From an uncultured Thiotrichaceae bacterium (lineage in GTDB: Bacteria; Pseudomonadota; Gammaproteobacteria; Thiotrichales; Thiotrichaceae), in assembly GCA_937925855.1 (NCBI GenBank), contig CALAMO010000036.1:1-61834 (forward strand): DNA of 61,834 bases. Reading direction: 5' to 3'. Below, piece after piece: positions 42,649 to 52,019 of this stretch. The notes beneath the pieces were generated by a model. That model saw nothing but the letters and a program-made list of their open reading frames with translations, was not told the DNA's origin and searched no databases. A program made the translations under genes and the position numbers. Positions within the stretch are counted from its first letter, which is position 1, and the number at the start of each line of letters is the position of its first letter.

Positions 42649-42826
42649 CACAAGCCGTACGCTATAAATACCAGTCCCGGCAGGCGGTAATTGACGGCAT
42701 CGCTGCGAGTGTGTAATTTTGTGTTATGACTGTGCAGGTTGCACACCTGCCTAATTGCGGGGTGAAATTTCATCACACTCGCTACTGTTTGAGCACTCTA
42801 GTAAAAAGTGCAGGAGATAACTAATT

Positions 42827-43171
42827 ATGACGGTGGAAACGGCTTCCCCTCTTATTTTTACTGATTCGGCGGCGCTGAAAGTTAAAACGCTGATTGAAGA
42901 AGAAAACAATGATGCCCTGAAACTGCGTGTGTTCGTCACTGGCGGCGGTTGCTCTGGCTTTCAGTATGGCTTTACCTTTGATGAAGATGAAGGCGAGGGC
43001 GATACCATGGTGGAGAATGCAGGTGTTAAACTGCTGATTGACCCGATGAGCTTTATGTATATGGCGGGTGCTGAGATCGACTACACAGAAGGCTTAGAAG
43101 GCGCGCAGTTTGTGATTCGTAACCCGAATGCAACAACGACCTGTGGCTGTGGTTCTTCGTTTAGTCCTTAG
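42827..43171 (+). CDS. erpA: Iron-sulfur cluster insertion protein ErpA
   Basis: ErpA is the A-type carrier that delivers Fe-S clusters to apoproteins. The 114 residues contain the three conserved cysteines in [11 protein letters not shown] (about residue 43) and TTCGCGSSF at the C-terminus. AGGAG lies nine bases before the ATG. A small hairpin GCAGGT/ACCTGC (42734-42750) lies in the upstream gap; no clear IscR site is recognised. APS reductase AprB needs two such clusters, so demand for this protein is likely high. Confidence 0.95.
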   Translation: MTVETASPLIFTDSAALKVKTLIEEENNDALKLRVFVTGGGCSGFQYGFTFDEDEGEGDTMVENAGVKLLIDPMSFMYMAGAEIDYTEGLEGAQFVIRNPNATTTCGCGSSFSP

Positions 43172-43242
43172 CTGACGTTCGTTTATTGCGTGCGGTTGGT
43201 GTACTGATTTAATGTGCTGGGCTGCATGTAGCGGACTGTTAT

Positions 43243-43277
43243 AAAAGCTGTATCCTTAGCGGGGTGCGGCTTTTTTT
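43243..43277 (+). terminator. Terminator after erpA
   Basis: AAAAGCTGTATCC pairs with GGGTGCGGCTTTT over 13 positions (several G-T pairs) and runs into TTTTTTT. It ends just before the start of the subtilase gene. Confidence 0.75.
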
Positions 43278-43297
43278 ATATTTCCATGGAGCAGGAA

Positions 43298-45340
43298 ATG
43301 TTAACTATACGCCTCATACCTTACCCGTTTAAACCGCTGCATCAGCCGCTGTTCTTGGTGTCATCTTCTGGCCGTTATCAATTGCGTTATCGATTCTCAT
43401 CTGCAATTACTACCGCACTTTGCGCTGTGTTGCTTTGGCTGCTGCCGTTGACAATGGGGAACGCTGCCGCAATGTCGCCGCAAGCGACACCGCAGATCGA
43501 TCAGCTCATTATCAAATACCGTGCTGAGTCGTTGGCGCGGCTGGATCAGCTGACTTTCCGCACCATGGCAGCGCGTGCTGCTGCGGAATCTACGGGTATG
43601 CAGGTCGCTTATAAGCGCGCTATGGCGAATATTACTGGTGCGCATGTATTAAAACTGCCGCATCCAATCAGTGCAGAGCAGGCGCAAGCGTATGCCCAGA
43701 AAATTATGCAGCAGCACGCCGGTATCGATTATGTGGAACCGGATTATCGGCGCTATGTGCAGCGCACCATTCCAAACGACACCGAGTTTAATCAGCAGTG
43801 GCATTTACTTGCACCAGAGGATTTCCCTGGGGCCGCAAATGTGGTTAATGCGTGGGACATCAGCCAAGGCAAACCGGAAATTGTGGTGGCTGTGCTGGAT
43901 GAGGGGATGACGGATCATGCTGACCTACGCCCGGCGTTTGTCGGGGGCAGTCTGCTTGCATCTGGCTATGACATGATTACGCAAGCAGCAGAGGCCGGGG
44001 ATGGCGATGGGCGGGATAGCAATCCGACAAATCCGGGCGTGGCTGCAGATAGTCACCATAACAGTCGCTGGCACGGCACGCATGTGGGCGGCATTATTTC
44101 GGCGCGGCCAGATAATGGTCAGTTTACCGCTGGCGTGGGCTGGCATACCCGCTTGCTGGCCGTGCGTATTCTGTCTGAGCGCGGCGGGTATCTGTCTGAT
44201 CAGGTGGATGGCATGTTATGGGCCGCTGGGGAACAGGTGCCCGGCGTACCAGATAACCCTCATCCAGCGCATGTGTTGAATATGAGCGTGGGCAGCAGCG
44301 TTGCCTTTGATTGCGCCCGCACTGAACAGGCCGCCATCGACCGGATTCGCGCACGCGGCGTGAGTATTGTGGTTGCTGCCGGAAATTTGAATAAGAATAT
44401 CAGCGCCTATGCACCGGGTAACTGCCAGGGGGTGATTGCCGTCGGCGGTGTCATGCCTGATGGTGCGCGTGCGCCATATAGCAACTACGGTGCGCTGGTC
44501 GATATTGCTGCACCCGCTGAGAAAATCTATTCCAGCGCGAATACGGGCACACACGTACCGCTCGCCGATAGCAGCAGATTTGAATCGGGTACCAGTCAGG
44601 CCACACCGCAGGTAGCAGGTGTGCTGGCGCTGATGCTAGCCGCGAATGAGCATTTGCTGGATGCAGCGGTGGTTCAACCTGCGGATTTGCCGGGGTTACT
44701 GGAGGCGAAATTGAAACAGGCGGCGCGTGCGTTTCCGACACAGATTGCGGGTGCTGCCACAGCGCTAGGCTGCAATGAGCATCAGCAGACGCCTTGTGTG
44801 TGTACTACCGCTACTTGTGGGGCTGGCCTGTTGGATGCACACGCAGCGTTGCAGGCAGTCACAATCCGGCCCAAGGTCGATGCGGGTAGTGATCGGCAAA
44901 TTAGGGCGGCAGCGACAGTCCATCTAGAGGGCAGCGCCAGCACAGACGAGCGTTTTGGTGGGAAAATCATTCGTTTCAAGTGGGAACAACTTCAGGGGCC
45001 AGCGGTGCTGTTGCACAACAGTGCGCTTAACTCAGCACGCTTTGTGGCGCCTACGGCACTGAGTGCTGATCAGGTGCTGCGCTTTCAACTGACGGCGACT
45101 GATGATGTGGGGTTGAGTAACCGTGCTGAGGTGCAGCTGACGGTGCCGGGCACGGCTAATCCAGATGGGTCAGTTGCGAATAATGCGGGTGCTAATAGCA
45201 GTGCAGCTAATACGAACAGCGCCGCGGCGCATAGCAGCGGTTCCGGTGGCGGGGGGAGCCTGCTATTAGCGGAGTACGAATGGTTAGCGCTCCTATTGAT
45301 ATTGCTCGTGCGCGTGAGGCGTTATGTTACTCGCGGATAA
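43298..45340 (+). CDS. Subtilisin-family (S8) protease with GlyGly-CTERM-like tail
   Basis: The 680-residue exported protease has a signal segment (about 36-58), an I9-like propeptide (about 65-155), and the S8 domain with Asp in VVAVLDEGMTDH (about residue 201), His in RWHGTHVGG (about 259) and Ser in ESGTSQATPQVAG (about 433). A PKD/Ig-like domain with DAGSDRQIRAAATVHLEGSAS follows (about 525-620), then a Ser/Asn/Ala linker. The end is GSGGGGSLLL, a hydrophobic stretch and RVRRYVTRG, as in GlyGly-CTERM substrates of rhombosortase. The ATG at 43298 is chosen because GGAG lies eight bases before it. It overlaps tolC tail to tail by 14 bases. Confidence 0.85.
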   Translation: MLTIRLIPYPFKPLHQPLFLVSSSGRYQLRYRFSSAITTALCAVLLWLLPLTMGNAAAMSPQATPQIDQLIIKYRAESLARLDQLTFRTMAARAAAESTGMQVAYKRAMANITGAHVLKLPHPISAEQAQAYAQKIMQQHAGIDYVEPDYRRYVQRTIPNDTEFNQQWHLLAPEDFPGAANVVNAWDISQGKPEIVVAVLDEGMTDHADLRPAFVGGSLLASGYDMITQAAEAGDGDGRDSNPTNPGVAADSHHNSRWHGTHVGGIISARPDNGQFTAGVGWHTRLLAVRILSERGGYLSDQVDGMLWAAGEQVPGVPDNPHPAHVLNMSVGSSVAFDCARTEQAAIDRIRARGVSIVVAAGNLNKNISAYAPGNCQGVIAVGGVMPDGARAPYSNYGALVDIAAPAEKIYSSANTGTHVPLADSSRFESGTSQATPQVAGVLALMLAANEHLLDAAVVQPADLPGLLEAKLKQAARAFPTQIAGAATALGCNEHQQTPCVCTTATCGAGLLDAHAALQAVTIRPKVDAGSDRQIRAAATVHLEGSASTDERFGGKIIRFKWEQLQGPAVLLHNSALNSARFVAPTALSADQVLRFQLTATDDVGLSNRAEVQLTVPGTANPDGSVANNAGANSSAANTNSAAAHSSGSGGGGSLLLAEYEWLALLLILLVRVRRYVTRG

Positions 45341-46997
45341 AGATAATATCGTCGTCGCCACCTGACCCTACGCTTTCTTGGGCTTTTCTGTTGAAGACTT
45401 CGTTGAAGGAAGGTGTATCTTTGGCGGTGCTTGTCGTGGGCGTAATGCCTGCTGTATTGGTCTGTGAGATTTCAGGCGTCGCAGGCAGGCCGCGTTTTTG
45501 GCGGTAGGCACGCAGGCGCGCTGCTTCACGTTCACGGTGAGCACGGCGTCTGGCTTCATTGCGCTCACGCTGCGCCTGTTGTCTGGCTTCATGCTGCCGT
45601 TTGCGTTCGGCCTGCGCCTGCTGCTGGCGCTTTTGTGCGCTGATTTGCGGCTGTTTGGGTTGAGTGCTCGCACCTGCACTAATGGGCTGATTGAGCAGCG
45701 CGCTCATACGCTGTAAATCTTGCTCTGTCAGCGTGCCTGCAGCTTGGCGCAGCTGTAGTCGGTTAAGCAGGTAGCGATAGCGTGCCGCAGATAGATTGCT
45801 GCGGGCGCGGAAGACATCCCGCAGTGCGCCCAGCACGTCAATCGCAGTACGAGTGCCGACTTCAAAGCCGACTTGGCTGGCTTGTGCGGCGGTCTGGGCG
45901 GCGCTGAGTGCGCGCTGGTGAGCTTTGACCTCGCTAATGCTGGATTCAATGCTGAGGTAGGCGCTGCGCACCTGTGACTCAACAAGCCGTTCCTGATAGG
46001 TGTAGTTTTGCTGCGCCTGACGAAAGTTATGCTGCGCCTGACGGATGCGTGAGTCAATGGCGCCACCTAATGAAATGGGGTAGCTCGCCTCGACGCCAAC
46101 GCTGGCCCCTAGAGATATGGGATCAATGGCAGAATTATTGATATTGATATTGCCGGTCTGGCGGGCAAATAAATTGACTTTGAGTTTGCGCGCTGCGCGC
46201 TGAACTTCAATTGTTTGACGGGCAACCTCAATCGCTTGCTTAGCGCCTTGCAGGGCTTTATTGTTTTGCTTGGCGCTATCAATCCAAGCACTAATCGCGC
46301 GTGGTGCCGGTACGATTAAAGGGAGGTTGGGACGTGGACCGTTGAGCGTCTGATAACTTTTACCGGTGAGGACGCGCAGGTTTTCCTGGGCATCAATGAC
46401 ACTTTGTTTGGCTGAGACCTCTTGGGCTAGCGCTAAATTATAGCGCGATTCGGTTTCCTTTAGATCGGTGATCGGAGCCTCGCCAACTTCAAAGAATACC
46501 TTGACCTGCTTGAGCTGTTGTTCTACTGCCTTACTTTCCGCTTCGGCGAAGCGTAGGTTTTCCAGCGCCGTGAGGTAATTAAAGTAGGGTTGGGCTACGC
46601 GCAAAATCAGCGCCTGTCGCTGTTCTTCAAGTTGTAATTTAGCCTGTAGGATGGAGGCATCGACCTGATCGAGCTGTGCATCTAAATTTTTATCAATTAA
46701 TGACTTACTCAGTGCCAAGGTATAAGTGCTGGTGAATGAGCTGCTGTTTTGGGTGTCCTGCAACTCCACGCGCTGATTAACTGCGGCATTGCCAGAGAGG
46801 CTGATCTGTGGTTTTCTGCCGGAGAGTACCTGCGGCTTGTTTTCTAGCGTGGCCAGAAAACTGGTCTCCTGAGCTTTGAGTTGAGCGTCGTGGTCTTTAG
46901 CATGCTGATAAGCCTGGACTAGGTTTTCAGCGTGTACGCTCTGACTGCTGACGGCTAGGGTGAAGGCGGTAAGCGTACTAAATATTAATCTGTTCAT
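45327..46997 (-). CDS. tolC: TolC-family outer-membrane efflux channel with long charged C-terminus
   Basis: TolC is the outer-membrane tunnel of type I secretion and drug efflux. The 556-residue protein has a 23-residue signal peptide, starts ENLVQAYQHAKDHDAQLKA as the family does, and has the two repeated helical halves, with VGEAPITDLKETESRYN and FEVGTRTAIDVLGALRDVFRARSNLSAARY. The last ~115 residues are unusual: a Gln/Arg/Ala/Glu-rich, probably helical stretch (about 455-505) and a polar tail. That makes it longer than E. coli TolC (about 490). The upstream rhodanese-pcm arrangement is common for tolC. Confidence 0.9.
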   Translation of the reverse strand: MNRLIFSTLTAFTLAVSSQSVHAENLVQAYQHAKDHDAQLKAQETSFLATLENKPQVLSGRKPQISLSGNAAVNQRVELQDTQNSSSFTSTYTLALSKSLIDKNLDAQLDQVDASILQAKLQLEEQRQALILRVAQPYFNYLTALENLRFAEAESKAVEQQLKQVKVFFEVGEAPITDLKETESRYNLALAQEVSAKQSVIDAQENLRVLTGKSYQTLNGPRPNLPLIVPAPRAISAWIDSAKQNNKALQGAKQAIEVARQTIEVQRAARKLKVNLFARQTGNININNSAIDPISLGASVGVEASYPISLGGAIDSRIRQAQHNFRQAQQNYTYQERLVESQVRSAYLSIESSISEVKAHQRALSAAQTAAQASQVGFEVGTRTAIDVLGALRDVFRARSNLSAARYRYLLNRLQLRQAAGTLTEQDLQRMSALLNQPISAGASTQPKQPQISAQKRQQQAQAERKRQHEARQQAQRERNEARRRAHREREAARLRAYRQKRGLPATPEISQTNTAGITPTTSTAKDTPSFNEVFNRKAQESVGSGGDDDIIFIRE

Positions 46998-47109
46998 GCT
47001 ATTATTGTTTCCATTCTAACTTTGTCCATTCTGAGCGTGTCCTTTCTGTAGATGTTCCCTGTTAACATCCAAATTACCCAACCCTGGTTAATCTTAATAC
47101 ACTTTGATC

Positions 47110-47430
47110 TTAGTACACTGGCATAGACGGATCGAGCTCTCTCGCCCAAAGGTCGATACCGCCCTTAATATTAATGGTGTCAAAGTCGAGTTTTTCAAGG
47201 TAATAGCAGGCGTGTGCACTACGCACGCCATGATGGCAGATAACGGCTACTGGTCGACTGTCATCTAACTGGTCATACTGCTGTGCGAGTTGTCCGAGTG
47301 GGATCAGAACGGAGCCTGTGATATGCACGCATTCATATTCCCAAGGCTCTCTGACATCAAGCAGTTGGAGGCCGGAGTTCGGCGTATTTTTTAGCAATTC
47401 ACTAATTTCTTGAGGTGAGCAGGTTCGCAT
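47110..47430 (-). CDS. Single-domain rhodanese
   Basis: The 106-residue protein is one rhodanese domain with LLDVREPWEYE (residues 23-33) and the active-site Cys in VICHHGVRS (about 66). Such proteins carry sulfane sulfur as a persulfide; in this sulfur oxidiser that may matter, but the same gene lies next to tolC in many non-sulfur gammaproteobacteria. It lies 17 bases after pcm on the same strand. Confidence 0.9.
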   Translation of the reverse strand: MRTCSPQEISELLKNTPNSGLQLLDVREPWEYECVHITGSVLIPLGQLAQQYDQLDDSRPVAVICHHGVRSAHACYYLEKLDFDTINIKGGIDLWARELDPSMPVY

Positions 47431-47447
47431 TGTTCAGTAAAAGCCAG

Positions 47448-48107
47448 TTAGAATTTAAAAATAGCGCTGGGTTCAGTACCACTCAGCGGGTTCAGTTGGG
47501 TTTCAAACAGCACCTCACGTTTAAAGGTGTTTTCTTCTTCTCTTGTCACCAATAAAGCATGCATATTATCAGGATTGCCGGTGACTACGAAGAGCCTGCC
47601 GTGGTTGTTAAGTCGCTGCTCAAAAGCGGGTAGGTACTCTGGCAGTGCGCCAGTTAGTGCGATAATATCGTACTGCTTGTCTGGATTACCTAGCCAACCT
47701 CGACCAGCATCGTCATTATAGAGGTTAAAGTTAGTGATCTCTAAACTGTCAAGACGTTGTTCCGCTAGTCTGGAAAATTCACTGTAAATATCAACACTGT
47801 CAACATGCTGCCCCAGATGAGCCATGCAGGCAGTAACAAACCCGCTGCCAGTACCGATCTCCAGACAAGAATCACTGGCTCCAATCGCTAATGCCTGTAA
47901 CATTCGCGCTTCAATGCGAGGGTGCATCATGCATTCGCCGTTACCAATGGGGATTTCAATATCAGCAAAAGCGAGGTTAAACCATTTGGCCGGAACAAAT
48001 TTTTCCCGTGGAAGAAACCTAAAGGTTTCCAGCACTGTCTCATCTAACACATCCCACGGGCGGATCTGTTGTTCGACCATATTAAAGCGGGCGTGTTCCA
48101 GATTCAT
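47448..48107 (-). CDS. pcm: Protein-L-isoaspartate O-methyltransferase family protein
   Basis: The 219-residue protein is of the Pcm fold: MNLEHARFNMVEQQIRPWDVLD at the start, FLPREKFVP, CMMHPRIEARMLQALAI, and the S-adenosylmethionine motif I CLEIGTGSGFVTACMAHLG. It would methylate isoaspartyl residues for repair. The branch next to tolC differs somewhat from the E. coli surE-pcm type, so the exact substrate is less sure. Confidence 0.85.
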   Translation of the reverse strand: MNLEHARFNMVEQQIRPWDVLDETVLETFRFLPREKFVPAKWFNLAFADIEIPIGNGECMMHPRIEARMLQALAIGASDSCLEIGTGSGFVTACMAHLGQHVDSVDIYSEFSRLAEQRLDSLEITNFNLYNDDAGRGWLGNPDKQYDIIALTGALPEYLPAFEQRLNNHGRLFVVTGNPDNMHALLVTREEENTFKREVLFETQLNPLSGTEPSAIFKF

Positions 48108-48262
48108 GGCAGGCTCCGTTTAAGCTTTACACAACATAGCGCGAGGTTACGTGTTCAGCGGGATGGCTGCAAGCAGCATTAAAAATACAGCGCTTAAAAA
48201 TACTGCGGCGTTGGCTGTAATAGCCGACAATAACAGCCGCTTTGCGATGGTGAGGTGAGTAT

Positions 48263-48640
48263 ATGAGTGTATTTAAACGTCGTTTGACGGGTATCGCTGC
48301 TGTGGTATCGGTCGGTGTGTTAGCTGCCTGTGTGCAGTTGGGTGCCACGGAGAAGGAAATAAGGGCCAAGCCAATACCGCTAGGTGAAAGCTTTGTGCAG
48401 TGCAGTACGCCGCGCCCTGAGATTTGCTATGAGCTCTATCAGCCGGTGTGTGCAACTCGCGATAGTGGGTTGCGCTGTGTGACTACGCCTTGTCCCGCCA
48501 CCGAAATTGTAGCTTATGCCAATGATTGCAAGGCCTGTGCCGACCCAGCGGTGCTGGGGTTTGTCAACGGTGGGGCCTGTGAGGGCAATGGACTTTCAAT
48601 AGATTCAAAGACTGCGGTCGATCAGCCAAGTTCACCCTGA
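48263..48640 (+). CDS. Cys-rich putative lipoprotein with Kazal-like domain
   Basis: The 125-residue product has a lipoprotein signal peptide (lipobox LAAC, Cys near 23). A cysteine-rich part (about 47-111) has eight Cys and the spacing and words of a Kazal-like module: CYELYQPVCA, then VAYANDCKAC, and VNGGAC. Kazal modules inhibit serine proteases in eukaryotes; bacterial ones are mostly uncharacterised. The 3' end overlaps the convergent soxB gene by 19 bases. A periplasmic or outer-membrane location is likely. Confidence 0.65.
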   Translation: MSVFKRRLTGIAAVVSVGVLAACVQLGATEKEIRAKPIPLGESFVQCSTPRPEICYELYQPVCATRDSGLRCVTTPCPATEIVAYANDCKACADPAVLGFVNGGACEGNGLSIDSKTAVDQPSSP

Positions 48641-50532
48641 TAATCAGCTATCCCAGGGTTGTCTGCCACCCCTAGCAGTTTGGGGTGGTTCACTTTGGCT
48701 AGTCTGAGCACATCGTCATCATCTTTGTGGCTGAGAATATAATCCCGAACCACGTCCCAGATCATGCGGCCTTCCGGGGTGCGGTTGACCACGGCCCAGC
48801 CTGCCACCTTATAGGTTTTTTCAGGATCAAGCGCCACGCCGTTGTCTAGCACAACATTGCGGGTACGCTGGTGGAGGGTTTTGCCCGGATCAAGGGTGTA
48901 ATCAAGGCCGCCCACACGCACCATGTCACCACCGGATTGCAAATAAGGATCAGGGTCAAACAGATTATCTGCAATCTGCTCCAGAATATTAATAATGGCC
49001 TGTCCAGTCATTTCGCTGACATAAGTTTCACCATAGGTCATGGCGCACTGGTTCATGACGTCTTCCATCGTGATCCACTCACCTTCTGGCGTTGTGGTGC
49101 CCCAGCGTACGCCTGCGGATAGCGCGATGTCGGCTTGGTATTCGGCCCGCAACGCATTGCAGAGTATTTGATCCCAGGTACCCATGAAATTACCGCGCCG
49201 AAACAGCGTACGGTCAGCAATCGCCAGTTTTTCGGTCAGAATCTCATCATAGGTTTTGCCAACGCGCGCTGGTAGATAGAAGCGATCTTTGGCCCGACTC
49301 TCTACAATATTTTCATCGTAGCGTTTACTGCGCATCTGTGTCAGATAGGCGGCCATCTCCTTGTCAGCTGGTAATTGGTTAGCAAATACGGGTAGCATCT
49401 TATAGTGCATGTCTTTGAGCTGACCTTCCGCGAATGCAAAGTCCATCACGCCGATATACTTGCCATTGGAGCCGGCATTCGTGACCAAACAATTGCCGCC
49501 CTCGTTATCTTTGACTTTAACGGGCTGTGGGACACCATCATGCGTATGACCACCAAAAATAGCATCCATGCCGGGTACCTGCTGCGCCATTTTAATATCG
49601 ACATCCATGCCGTTATGCGAGACCAACACCACGGCGTCCGGCTGATCTTCGGTGCGTATCTTTTTCACCAGATCACGCAGATCATCTTCGCGCAGGCCGA
49701 ATGACCAGTCTGGGAAAAATTCCGGTGGATTTGCATTGGCGGTACGCGGGAAAGCCTGCCCAATGACAGCAATACGCTTATCCGCGATTTCTTTGACCAC
49801 ATAAGGCTGGAAAGCATGGCCGCTGTCTTCATCATACAGACCGTTACCGTCGTATTTTTCGGTCATTTCCAGATAACTATCCTCAAACAATGCATCTTCT
49901 TTGACGCGCACGTTCTGGCCGATAAAATCACCTTTAAAGAGTGCAACATTGCTGAGTAGCTCCTCTTCGGGGTAGGTAAATTCCCAGTGACCGACCATGA
50001 CGTCCACGCCCAAAATATTCGAGGCTTCTACCATGTCCACGCCGCGTGTCCACAGTGAAGTGCCAGAGCCTTGCCATAAATCACCGCCGTCAACGGTTAG
50101 GGTTTTGTCCCTACCGCCAGCCTGTTCCCGCAGCTGATTGAGCAGCGTTTTAATGTGCGCGAAGCCTCCCATGCGGCCATATTGTTTGGCGTTGGCTTCA
50201 AAATTGAGATAGGTGTAAGCGTAGGCTTCCAGGCTGTTTTCATCCTCCGGCAGGCCCATGGCGGTTAATAACTTTTTACCCACAAGATGTGGTGGCCGTC
50301 CATAAGCATCACCCACACCTAGATTGACATTCGGCTCGCGGAAATAAACGGGGAACAGCTGGCCGTGCACATCGGTAATGTGCAGAATACGCGCGTCGCC
50401 CCGCATCGGTACCTCGTACAAATCGGTTTCGCGCCCGGCCTGCGTTTGTCGCATTAGCTGGGGCAGGCTGGCCGCACCGAATGCGCCCATGCTGAGCAGT
50501 TTGATGAAGGTGCGGCGATCAATCGGTAACAT
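48622..50532 (-). CDS. soxB: Thiosulfohydrolase SoxB
   Basis: SoxB hydrolyses the sulfonate of SoxY-bound thiosulfate, releasing sulfate in the periplasm. The 636-residue protein has a Tat signal (DRRTFIKLLSMGAFG) and the dimanganese site motifs ITDVHGQLFPVYFREP, VDGGDLWQGSG, VMVGHWEFTY, VSHNGMDVDI and FGGHTHDGVP. The 5'-nucleotidase-like C-terminal domain covers about residues 410-600. The start at 50532 is used because GGGAG lies eight bases before it and would be part of the coding region in the longer form. No soxXYZA genes adjoin it. Confidence 0.97.
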   Translation of the reverse strand: MLPIDRRTFIKLLSMGAFGAASLPQLMRQTQAGRETDLYEVPMRGDARILHITDVHGQLFPVYFREPNVNLGVGDAYGRPPHLVGKKLLTAMGLPEDENSLEAYAYTYLNFEANAKQYGRMGGFAHIKTLLNQLREQAGGRDKTLTVDGGDLWQGSGTSLWTRGVDMVEASNILGVDVMVGHWEFTYPEEELLSNVALFKGDFIGQNVRVKEDALFEDSYLEMTEKYDGNGLYDEDSGHAFQPYVVKEIADKRIAVIGQAFPRTANANPPEFFPDWSFGLREDDLRDLVKKIRTEDQPDAVVLVSHNGMDVDIKMAQQVPGMDAIFGGHTHDGVPQPVKVKDNEGGNCLVTNAGSNGKYIGVMDFAFAEGQLKDMHYKMLPVFANQLPADKEMAAYLTQMRSKRYDENIVESRAKDRFYLPARVGKTYDEILTEKLAIADRTLFRRGNFMGTWDQILCNALRAEYQADIALSAGVRWGTTTPEGEWITMEDVMNQCAMTYGETYVSEMTGQAIINILEQIADNLFDPDPYLQSGGDMVRVGGLDYTLDPGKTLHQRTRNVVLDNGVALDPEKTYKVAGWAVVNRTPEGRMIWDVVRDYILSHKDDDDVLRLAKVNHPKLLGVADNPGIADYQGELG

Positions 50533-50658
50533 GGTTTGTTCTCCCAAACAGCGATATTGAGATTATATCCCATGCGACGGCTTTGTTCGATTGGGCAAAA
50601 TGGGTAGAGTAGGGGGGCTGTTTAAAGCGGTTATCTTATGGGTTAGGTTGTTTCTCAC

Positions 50659-51855
50659 ATGCGCTTTTATTTATTTGTTCTCATGTTATTGTTACCGCTG
50701 ATGTGCAGTGTGCCGGTCTGCGCCGATGTGATTAAGCCTGCGCTAGTTGAAATTACGGCTAAGCACGGTGGCGAAATTCATATCGAGATGCGCGTCAGTA
50801 TCGAAGCTCTATTAACTGGCATTAATGCCCAATACAAAAACACACAGGATGCGCCCCAGGCCGCAGCCTACGATAAGCTGCGGGTGATGTCGTCTGCGGC
50901 ACTGGCGGCTGAGTTTGAACCGTTTAAGGCTCGGCTGCTGCAACAGATTCGGCTACAGGCTGATGCCCAGCCGGTGGCGCTAAATATCATAATGCTGGAT
51001 ATTCCTGCGCCGGGCTATACCCAGGTGCCAAGAGCCAGTTTGATTGTGCTCCAAGGGCAAATTGAGCGCACTGCGGCTGCATTGCGCTGGTATTATCCCG
51101 CTGCGTTTGGTGATAATGCGGTGCGGGTGCGTCAGGTCGATGAGGCCAGAGAACGATGGCACTGGTCGGATTGGCAGTGGCTGCGTAACGATGAGCCGAG
51201 CCAACCATTCTCGCTGACTGAGGTGTTTCGCCAGCCGTCAGTGGGAGCGGTGCTTATGGCTTATGGTGTGCTTGGCTTTGAGCATATTATTCCGCTGGGG
51301 GTGGATCATATCCTTTTTATTATTGGAATATTTCTGTTTAGCGCCCGGCTGAAGCCGCTGTTTTGGCAGGTCACCATGTTTACTTCCGCACATACACTAA
51401 CCCTGGGTCTGTCGATAAATGGCGTGCTGAATCTACCGACCAGCCTCGTTGAGCCTCTAATTGCGCTGTCGATTGCTTATATCGGGCTGGAGAATATATT
51501 GAGTCGACAGCGGCTACCGCAGCGGCGTTTGTTACTGGTCTTTGTTTTTGGTTTATTGCACGGCTTAGGGTTTGCGGGCGTGCTGGCTGAGTTTGGAATG
51601 CCGGAGGATGCGTTTTTTCTGGCACTGCTTGGCTTCAATGTGGGAGTGGAGCTAGGCCAGCTGGCAATTATTCTGTGTGGGTGGCTGCTGCTAGAGCTCT
51701 TTGGGTGCGGCGTGCTGAGCGCCAATAAAATGGTCTGGGGGACATCCTTGCTGGAGCGTCAGGCTATTTATCAGAAAGTGCTGGTTATCCCCGCTTCGCT
51801 CTGCATTATGGCTATTGGTCTTTATTGGACAGTTGAGCGTTTGGTGGTGTTTTAA
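50659..51855 (+). CDS. HupE/UreJ-like membrane protein
   Basis: The 398-residue protein has a signal peptide (about 1-23), a periplasmic domain (about 24-190), and a C-terminal membrane part with about six to seven segments (about 200-395). The family motif GFEHIIPLGVDHILFIIG (His and Asp) occurs at the first segment, and FGLLHGLGFAGVL further on. HupE/UreJ proteins are linked to nickel or cobalt uptake; the version with a large N-terminal domain is common but uncharacterised. It diverges from soxB. Confidence 0.8.
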   Translation: MRFYLFVLMLLLPLMCSVPVCADVIKPALVEITAKHGGEIHIEMRVSIEALLTGINAQYKNTQDAPQAAAYDKLRVMSSAALAAEFEPFKARLLQQIRLQADAQPVALNIIMLDIPAPGYTQVPRASLIVLQGQIERTAAALRWYYPAAFGDNAVRVRQVDEARERWHWSDWQWLRNDEPSQPFSLTEVFRQPSVGAVLMAYGVLGFEHIIPLGVDHILFIIGIFLFSARLKPLFWQVTMFTSAHTLTLGLSINGVLNLPTSLVEPLIALSIAYIGLENILSRQRLPQRRLLLVFVFGLLHGLGFAGVLAEFGMPEDAFFLALLGFNVGVELGQLAIILCGWLLLELFGCGVLSANKMVWGTSLLERQAIYQKVLVIPASLCIMAIGLYWTVERLVVF

Positions 51856-52019
51856 CAAAGGTTTCTTCGGCAGGTTCAATGCTTATGCAGATGCCGCAGG
51901 AAATCAGTCTCCAGCCGAGCTGAAAGCCGAAATCCCTGATCTTTTGCCTGCTGGAAATAGTCAACAATGGCGGCTGTGTTATCAAATTAACGGGAGAAGA
52001 TTGAAGTGAACGATTTGAA

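Noticed and set aside
50533-50547. Longer soxB start at TTG
   Set aside because: The TTG start would place the ribosome site GGGAG within the coding region; the Tat signal fits the ATG at 50532.
51815-52009. 64-residue frame between the HupE-like gene and the dioxygenase gene
   Set aside because: Its start lies inside the upstream gene, it has no ribosome site, and its tail matches no family that I know. It may be a remnant but cannot be supported.
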